Positions 1 through 4,069 of a stretch of DNA of 6,068 bases are shown here, in pieces. Source of the stretch: Arenicella sp. (lineage in GTDB: Bacteria; Pseudomonadota; Gammaproteobacteria; Arenicellales; Arenicellaceae); assembly GCA_016763815.1 (NCBI GenBank), contig JAESTB010000478.1, positions 1-6,068 on the forward strand, given 5' to 3'. Positions within the stretch are counted from its first letter, which is position 1, and the number at the start of each line of letters is the position of its first letter. The notes under the pieces were generated by a model that was given only the letters and a program-made list of their open reading frames with translations, did not search any database and had not been told where the DNA came from. Both the position numbers and the translations under genes were made by a program.

Positions 1-33
1 AAGGCTCTTATTAACCCAGGCCTAAGGCTCCTA
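1..33. repeat. Imperfect 10-bp direct repeat upstream of purH
   Basis: AAGGCTCTTA at 1-10 recurs as AAGGCTCCTA at 24-33 (9 of 10 bases identical), just before the purH ribosome binding site. No regulator site is recognised here; in particular there is nothing resembling the enterobacterial PurR operator. The copies could be chance or the tail of a longer upstream element cut off by the window edge. Confidence 0.3.
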
Positions 34-34
34 A

Positions 35-38
35 AAGG
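35..38 (+). promoter_or_regulatory. purH ribosome binding site
   Basis: AAGG, preceded by further A residues, sits seven bases before the ATG at 46. This is good Shine-Dalgarno placement and supports that start codon. Confidence 0.6.
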
Positions 39-45
39 TATATTC

Positions 46-1626
46 ATGACTGACCAAACCTCTGCCAACCGCAGAGTCAAACCTGTTCGTGCGCTATTGA
101 GCGTTTCTGATAAAACCGGCATTGTCGATTTTGCGCGGGGCTTACACGCTGCTGGCGTTGAGCTTTTATCAACCGGAGGCACGGCCAGCCTACTAGACAA
201 AGAAGGCATTCCTGTAAAAGAAGTCTCATCTTATACTGGCTTTCCAGAGATGATGGACGGACGGGTCAAGACACTACACCCCAAAGTTCATGGCGGAATA
301 TTGGGTCGACGTGGAACCGACGACGCGATAATGGCTGAGCATGGCATCGACCAGATCGACATGGTTGTGGTTAACCTCTACCCTTTTCAACAAACCGTCG
401 CTGACCCCAGCTGCGACTTAGCAACAGCGATCGAAAATATCGATATTGGTGGCCCGACCATGGTTCGCTCAGCCGCTAAGAACCACAAAGACGTAGCGAT
501 TGTTGTTGATGCTGATGATTATTCCGCGTTACTAGCCGAAATCAATGATGGCGGAATGTCGTACCAAACTCGCTTCAAACTTGCGACCAAAGCCTTTGAG
601 CACACAGCGCAATACGATGGTGCGATTGCCAACCACTTGGGCCGTATTCAAGACGACGGTAGCAAAGCTAATTTTGCCCAAACCTTCAACGTACAGTTCA
701 GGCATCAACAAACAATGAGATACGGCGAAAACCCGCATCAAAAAGCCGCCTTCTACGTTGAAGAAAACGCGCCTGTTGGCATCGCCTCAGCAGTACAAAT
801 ACAGGGCAAAGAACTTTCTTACAACAACATCGCCGATACTGACGCGGCGTTAGAGTGTGTAAAGCAGTTCAATGACGCACCGGCATGTGTGATCGTTAAG
901 CATGCCAATCCATGCGGTGTTGCGGTTGCTGACTCCTTATTAGAAGCCTATAAAAAAGCGTTCTCTACTGATCCCGAATCAGCCTTTGGTGGAATCATCG
1001 CCTTTAATCAAGAGTTAGATGCGCAAACCGCTAGTCTTATTGTCGAGCAGCAATTTGTCGAAGTAATCATCGCGCCATCCGTTTCAGCCGACGCTAAAGC
1101 CGCCGTTGCATCTAAGAAAAACGTTCGATTACTGGAATGTGGCTCTTGGAACGACGATGATCATAATGAACTTGAGTATAAGCGTGTTACGGGTGGCTTA
1201 TTGCTGCAGGAAAACGATCTAGCCCAAACAGAAAAATTAGAAGTTGTTACCAAGGTACACCCGACTGAAGAACAAATGGCTAATCTATTGTTTGCTTGGA
1301 AAGTAGCCAAGTTCGTTAAGTCAAATGCTATCATTTACGCCAATAACAATATGACCATTGGTGTTGGTGCTGGCCAAATGAGCCGCGTTAATTCGGCACG
1401 GATTGCTGGTATTAAAGCCGAACATGCCGAGCTTGAAGTTACTGGATCAGTGATGGCGTCTGACGCGTTCTTTCCGTTTCGTGATGGCATCGAAAATGCC
1501 GCTGCTGCCGGTATTAGTGCAGTAATTCAACCTGGCGGGTCAATGCGTGATAATGAAGTAATTGCCGCAGCTGATGAGGCTGGCATGGCAATGGTGTTCA
1601 CTGGAATGCGTCACTTTCGCCATTAA
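46..1626 (+). CDS. purH: Bifunctional AICAR transformylase / IMP cyclohydrolase PurH
   Basis: PurH is a cytosolic enzyme. It formylates AICAR with 10-formyl-tetrahydrofolate and then cyclises FAICAR to IMP, the last two steps of de novo purine synthesis. The 526 residues match the usual length (about 529 in E. coli). The N-terminal MGS-like cyclohydrolase domain (about 14-150) shows SVSDKTG, LLSTGGTA, GRVKTLHPKVHGG and IGGPTMVRSAAKNH. The C-terminal transformylase domain shows MRYGENPHQ, GKELSYNN, VKHANPCG, SAFGGIIAFN, KSNAIIYA, GAGQMSRV, SDAFFPF and an end of GMRHFRH. In VKHANPCG, Lys285 and His286 correspond to the catalytic Lys-His pair known for the family. Both domains look intact. The ATG at 46 has a good ribosome site. 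The gene is not followed by purD, its common partner, but 15 bases later by an uncharacterised gene probably on the same transcript. Identification is secure. Confidence 0.98.
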   Translation: MTDQTSANRRVKPVRALLSVSDKTGIVDFARGLHAAGVELLSTGGTASLLDKEGIPVKEVSSYTGFPEMMDGRVKTLHPKVHGGILGRRGTDDAIMAEHGIDQIDMVVVNLYPFQQTVADPSCDLATAIENIDIGGPTMVRSAAKNHKDVAIVVDADDYSALLAEINDGGMSYQTRFKLATKAFEHTAQYDGAIANHLGRIQDDGSKANFAQTFNVQFRHQQTMRYGENPHQKAAFYVEENAPVGIASAVQIQGKELSYNNIADTDAALECVKQFNDAPACVIVKHANPCGVAVADSLLEAYKKAFSTDPESAFGGIIAFNQELDAQTASLIVEQQFVEVIIAPSVSADAKAAVASKKNVRLLECGSWNDDDHNELEYKRVTGGLLLQENDLAQTEKLEVVTKVHPTEEQMANLLFAWKVAKFVKSNAIIYANNNMTIGVGAGQMSRVNSARIAGIKAEHAELEVTGSVMASDAFFPFRDGIENAAAAGISAVIQPGGSMRDNEVIAAADEAGMAMVFTGMRHFRH

Positions 1627-1641
1627 GCGAGATTTACCAAG

Positions 1642-2241
1642 TTGAAAAAATTTGCCGCCATTTTACTAGTGTTGTCACTGCTAGGGTGGTGGCAAGGCCA
1701 ACCCGCCGATATAGATCTTCCGCCAGGAGCGAAGGCGCCCCATGATCCGCTACAAACTCGGCTCAAGAACTCTGACTCATTTACCCTGAAAGGCCATCAA
1801 GTATCGCCATTGGCTCGCTTCGATCTTGAAGCAAAGGTGCTCGCTAAAAAACGCTATAGAACTGACCGAGGGGCTGAGCTTGCGCCTTTCGATTTAGCCT
1901 TAGGCTGGGGGGTGATGTCTGACCAGTCAGTGGTAGACGCTCTAAGCATTCGTCAGACCGGCCGTTGGTATATCTTCAGAACCCGCAATCAGTCGTTCCC
2001 TCACCCGATGGACCTGATTAGTCGAAGCAGTGCTAATATGCACATGGTCCCAAGCAGCGTGTTGATTAGTCGTAAGCTGAGTGAAATTAGAGTTGGCTCA
2101 ATCGTCAAATTTAGCGGCAAACTGGTTTCCATAAGCCATCGCGATGGCTTTCGCTGGAAAAGCTCGCTTACTCGGAACGACCAAGGCGACGGTGCCTGTG
2201 AACTATTCTATGTTGAATCAATTAGAGTAACTCAAGAATAA
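1642..2241 (+). CDS. Conserved hypothetical exported or membrane-anchored protein downstream of purH
   Basis: Function unknown. The 199-residue product starts with a short signal- or anchor-like segment: MKK, then a hydrophobic stretch of about 12 residues (4-15) ending in GWW. There is no lipobox cysteine. The rest is probably periplasmic and lacks further membrane segments. The body carries patterned blocks that look conserved: PPGAKAP near residue 27, SPLARFDLEAKVL near 55, LALGWGVMSD near 85, SANMHMVPSS near 130, and an end block FRWKSSLTRNDQGDGACEL. From memory, other proteobacteria have proteins with the same blocks annotated as hypothetical; I cannot verify this here. The start is TTG; no in-frame ATG precedes the hydrophobic segment, and GCGAGA at 1626-1631 is only a weak ribosome site. 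The 15-base gap after purH suggests co-transcription and translational dependence on purH. It ends at a tandem repeat facing a convergent gene. Confidence 0.8.
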   Translation: MKKFAAILLVLSLLGWWQGQPADIDLPPGAKAPHDPLQTRLKNSDSFTLKGHQVSPLARFDLEAKVLAKKRYRTDRGAELAPFDLALGWGVMSDQSVVDALSIRQTGRWYIFRTRNQSFPHPMDLISRSSANMHMVPSSVLISRKLSEIRVGSIVKFSGKLVSISHRDGFRWKSSLTRNDQGDGACELFYVESIRVTQE

Positions 2242-2248
2242 AAATTGG

Positions 2249-2290
2249 TTCGCCGGTACTATTTCGCCGGTACTATTTCACCGGTACTAG
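2249..2290. repeat. Three tandem copies of a 14-bp unit between convergent genes
   Basis: The unit TTCGCCGGTACTAT occurs at 2249-2262 and 2263-2276 as exact copies. A third copy at 2277-2290 differs at two positions (TTCACCGGTACTAG). The third copy contains the TAG stop codon of the minus-strand exporter gene (2289-2287). The array fills nearly all of the 45-base gap between the two convergent stop codons. I see no strong rho-independent terminator here, only short CCGG self-pairing between neighbouring units. Confidence 0.85.
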
Positions 2291-2919
2291 GCTACCAATA
2301 ACTTGATACCAACCACTCCCAAGAAAATTGATGCCGTTCTATCAAAGTTTGTTTTAGCTTTTTTATAAATGTTACGGGTGGCCATGGTTGACAGACTAAC
2401 AGCAACAATCGCATACCAACAAAAATCTATCACGAAGGCGATGACCGCCACTAGAACAGCGGTATTCGTTGGTGGCTCTGCGGGTACAAACGCGGCGAAA
2501 ATGCCTGCAATAACTAAAGCCGTTTTAGGATTGCTAGTTTGAGTTATTAAGCCAGTCAAAAAAGCCTTAAACAATGTACCTTGATGTTTGCTCGACAGCC
2601 TATCTCCCTCGCTAGCTATCTCGAGTGGCTCACTTGCTGCGAGCCAAATCTTATAAGCCAAATAGAGTAAATAGGCACCGCCCAATAATTTAAATACCAG
2701 ATATGCACTGGGTATGTTTTCAAGTAGCGCGGTGACACCAAAACTAGCCAGTATCGCGAACAAAGAGACGCCTAAGCCAGTGCCTAAAGCGGTGGCGACG
2801 CCATGCGCACGCGACTTTGACAGCGAGTTTTGCGCGACTATAAAAAAGCTTGGTCCCGGGCTCATCGCGCCGATAAACAGCACTCCGGCGATCGCGAGTA
2901 AAAATGAATATTCGTTCAT
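2287..2919 (-). CDS. LysE/RhtB-family amino-acid exporter
   Basis: Inner-membrane exporter of the LysE/RhtB superfamily, whose members expel amino acids such as lysine, threonine, homoserine lactone or leucine. The 210 residues and roughly six hydrophobic segments are typical. Family motifs seen are the N-terminal block SPGPSFFIVAQNSLSKSRAHG (from about residue 20, with GTGLG following), GGAYLLYLAYKIW near 80-92 in the third membrane segment, and the FLTGLITQTSNPKTA block near 120-134 with its Asn-Pro-Lys. A charged stretch between the third and fourth segments (about 95-114) is the usual cytoplasmic loop. The substrate cannot be told from sequence. The ATG at 2919-2917 directly precedes the conserved N-terminus, although no good Shine-Dalgarno is visible upstream. 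The gene converges on the hypothetical gene to its left and diverges from the deacetylase. No adjacent regulator gene is present. Confidence 0.93.
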   Translation of the reverse strand: MNEYSFLLAIAGVLFIGAMSPGPSFFIVAQNSLSKSRAHGVATALGTGLGVSLFAILASFGVTALLENIPSAYLVFKLLGGAYLLYLAYKIWLAASEPLEIASEGDRLSSKHQGTLFKAFLTGLITQTSNPKTALVIAGIFAAFVPAEPPTNTAVLVAVIAFVIDFCWYAIVAVSLSTMATRNIYKKAKTNFDRTASIFLGVVGIKLLVA

Positions 2920-3006
2920 AAGCGGTGTTTGTGAATTCGTACTAATGTATTAGATGACGTGGCAATTGGAAGATTACTATACCTTCGATTTATTAGACTC
3001 AACAAT
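2920..3006. promoter_or_regulatory. Divergent intergenic promoter region with short dyad
   Basis: This gap separates the exporter (minus strand) from the deacetylase (plus strand), so it should hold both promoters. On the plus strand ATGACG (2954-2959) and TATACC (2978-2983), 18 bases apart, form a weak sigma70-like pair. Transcription would then start near 2990, which favours the ATG at 3007 over the upstream in-frame GTG at 2959. The dyad CTAAT-GT-ATTAG at 2942-2953 could be a small operator. The assignments rest on eye matching only. Confidence 0.3.
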
Positions 3007-3768
3007 ATGACTTTAAAAGAAAAAATACTAGGCCAACAAGGTTCAACAATGCTAATGCTTCTGATCTTGATCATCAGTATAACCTTGCTACTTTATGGCC
3101 TTTTTCAAATATCCAGAAATCATCAATTTCAATTTTTTGGTAAGTTAATTTACCATGTTGATACCAATGAAAAAGTAGTCGCTCTCACCTTTGATGATGG
3201 CCCCTCGCATAAAGGCACGGAGCCAATCATCGGGATTCTACGAAAGCACGGGATCAAGGGCACGTTTTACTTAAACGGCAGATCAATGCAGCAACACCCC
3301 GAACTTGCAAAGCAATTAATCGATGCTGGTCACGAAATCGGCAATCATAGCTACTCACACAAACGCATGGTATTTATGCCGTATGGCGAAGTAGCTGAAG
3401 AAATTGAAAGCACCAGCAAACTAATTCATGAACTTGGTTATCAAAGGGAAATTCGGTTTCGCCCACCGTACGGCAAAAACTTATTTATGCTGCCCTACTA
3501 TCTTGCAAACAATGATATCACTACGGTAACTTGGGATGTTGAAGCTGAAACCTTCAACCAAGGTGAAGACACACCCGAACTAATCATTAAACGCACCATG
3601 AAATCGGTGAAGCCAGGCTCGATTATTTTGTTACACGTAATGTATGGAGATGGCTCTACACTAAAAGCTTTACCCACGATTATCTCTAGGCTAAAAAAAC
3701 GTGGCTATCGTTTTACTACAGTAGGCGAGTTAATAGAGCTTTCACCTAAATCGCTTGCAAAGGGCTAG
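3007..3768 (+). CDS. Membrane-anchored polysaccharide deacetylase (NodB/CE4 family)
   Basis: CE4 enzymes are metal-dependent hydrolases removing N- or O-acetyl groups from chitin-like polymers, peptidoglycan or exopolysaccharide. With the ATG at 3007 the product is 253 residues. One hydrophobic segment (about 15-32) lies before the catalytic domain and suggests an inner-membrane anchor with a periplasmic enzyme. Motifs, in order: TFDDGPS at 61-67 (catalytic base and metal Asp), GNHSYSH with metal-ligand His114 and His118, RFRPPYG at 150-156, WDVEAETF at 176-183, and ILLH with His210. The fourth motif lacks the Asp-Trp common in this family, having Glu-Thr-Phe instead. Start choice is open. 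An in-frame GTG at 2959 (269 residues) has no ribosome site and overlaps the candidate promoter. An ATG at 3049 follows AAGG by seven bases but would begin right at the membrane segment. The natural substrate is unknown, and neighbours give no hint. Confidence 0.9.
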   Translation: MTLKEKILGQQGSTMLMLLILIISITLLLYGLFQISRNHQFQFFGKLIYHVDTNEKVVALTFDDGPSHKGTEPIIGILRKHGIKGTFYLNGRSMQQHPELAKQLIDAGHEIGNHSYSHKRMVFMPYGEVAEEIESTSKLIHELGYQREIRFRPPYGKNLFMLPYYLANNDITTVTWDVEAETFNQGEDTPELIIKRTMKSVKPGSIILLHVMYGDGSTLKALPTIISRLKKRGYRFTTVGELIELSPKSLAKG

Positions 3769-3794
3769 ACACTCCACGTCGCCATGATAAACTC

Positions 3795-3836
3795 GCGCTG
3801 CTTCTGCTAATTGACTAGAACAGCAATTAGCAGCGC
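3795..3836 (+). other. Inverted repeat with two mutually exclusive hairpins
   Basis: CTGCTAATTG (3804-3813) pairs perfectly with CAATTAGCAG (3824-3833) around a 10-base loop. Alternatively GCGCTGCT (3795-3802) pairs perfectly with AGCAGCGC (3829-3836). The two stems share bases 3829-3833 and cannot form together. No T-run follows, so a classical rho-independent terminator for the deacetylase gene is unlikely. The right arm ends one base before the first strand of riboswitch helix P1. Confidence 0.55.
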
Positions 3837-3837
3837 A

Positions 3838-3996
3838 CCCAGGGGGCGGCTGAACTATTATCAGCCTGAGATTTGTATGGTTTGTAGTGCGCTGTTTCAA
3901 AATACTGTTTTTTTTAAAACCGTTTTTTAACCTTCGCTATCAACGGTGACATAAACCCCATGAACCTGATCCGGTTAACACCGGCGTAGGGATGGG
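3838..3996 (+). promoter_or_regulatory. TPP riboswitch aptamer (THI box) with enlarged P3a arm
   Basis: The 3' half is near-consensus THI box: ACCTGATCCGG at 3964-3974, then TTAACA, CCGG and GCGTAGGGA at 3984-3992. The 5' half was placed by hand and fits the known architecture. P1 is CCCA 3838-3841 with TGGG 3993-3996; P2 is GGGG 3842-3845 with CCCC 3956-3959; P3 is GGCTGA 3848-3853 with TCAGCC 3861-3866. The pyrimidine-binding CTGAGA follows at 3866-3871. P4 is CCT 3965-3967 with AGG 3988-3990, and P5 is CCGG 3971-3974 with CCGG 3981-3984. Known members bind thiamine pyrophosphate and lower expression of thiamine synthesis or transport genes. The 84 bases at 3872-3955 between CTGAGA and P2 are far longer than usual. 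The element controls the TonB receptor starting at 4070. The 3' half is secure; the exact 5' boundary is less so. Confidence 0.93.
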
Positions 3997-4023
3997 CAAT
4001 TTCACACCATTCTCGCCTCACCG

Positions 4024-4066
4024 GGTCTTTTTATATCCACTCTTCAGAGAGAGTTAAAAAGAGACC
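4024..4066 (+). promoter_or_regulatory. Hairpin covering the receptor ribosome binding site
   Basis: GGTC (4024-4027) pairs with GACC (4063-4066), and TTTTTA (4028-4033) with TAAAAA (4055-4060), leaving a two-base GA bulge. Above an internal loop, ACTCT (4039-4043) pairs with AGAGT (4050-4054). The right side contains AAGAGA (4059-4064), the likely Shine-Dalgarno five bases before the ATG at 4070, so the hairpin would block ribosome entry. It lies 27 bases after the TPP aptamer and is the likely expression platform, acting on translation. The closing stem is not followed by a T-run, so it is not a terminator. Confidence 0.55.
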
Positions 4067-4069
4067 AAC

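Larger units (their letters stand above)
3769..4069 (+). other. Noncoding leader region between deacetylase and TonB receptor
   Basis: This 301-base stretch has no credible protein gene. From left to right it holds an inverted repeat (3795-3836), a TPP riboswitch aptamer (3838-3996) and a hairpin covering the receptor ribosome binding site (4024-4066). No convincing sigma70 promoter is evident. The candidates noticed are TAGACA (3766-3771) with TAAACT (3787-3792) at a short 15-base spacing, and a lone TTGACT at 3811-3816 without a matching -10. Transcription of the riboswitch must start upstream of 3838 if the long aptamer is real. Confidence 0.6.

Noticed and set aside
532..741. Minus-strand open frame of 69 codons inside purH
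   Set aside because: It lies antisense within the secure purH frame, has no ribosome site or recognisable domain, and is explained by codon use of purH.
2714..2953. Plus-strand open frame of 79 codons over the start of the exporter gene
   Set aside because: It is antisense to the conserved N-terminus of the LysE-family exporter, and its composition reads as a shadow of that gene.
3811..3816. TTGACT as the -35 box of the riboswitch promoter
   Set aside because: No -10-like hexamer lies 16-18 bases downstream, where the sequence is GC-rich, and a start after it would remove the 5' half of the aptamer.
3908..3928. T-runs of eight and six bases as a possible intrinsic terminator of the deacetylase transcript
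   Set aside because: No GC-rich hairpin directly precedes either run; the only nearby stems are weak. Position inside the TPP aptamer arm explains them better, although premature termination there cannot be excluded.
3919..3959. A compact TPP aptamer using the local stem ACCGTT/AACGGT and TGACA in place of CTGAGA
   Set aside because: There is no GGGG strand next to it to pair with CCCC at 3956-3959, and TGACA departs from the conserved motif. The upstream CCCA-GGGG-CTGAGA half supplies P1, P2 and P3 in the correct order.
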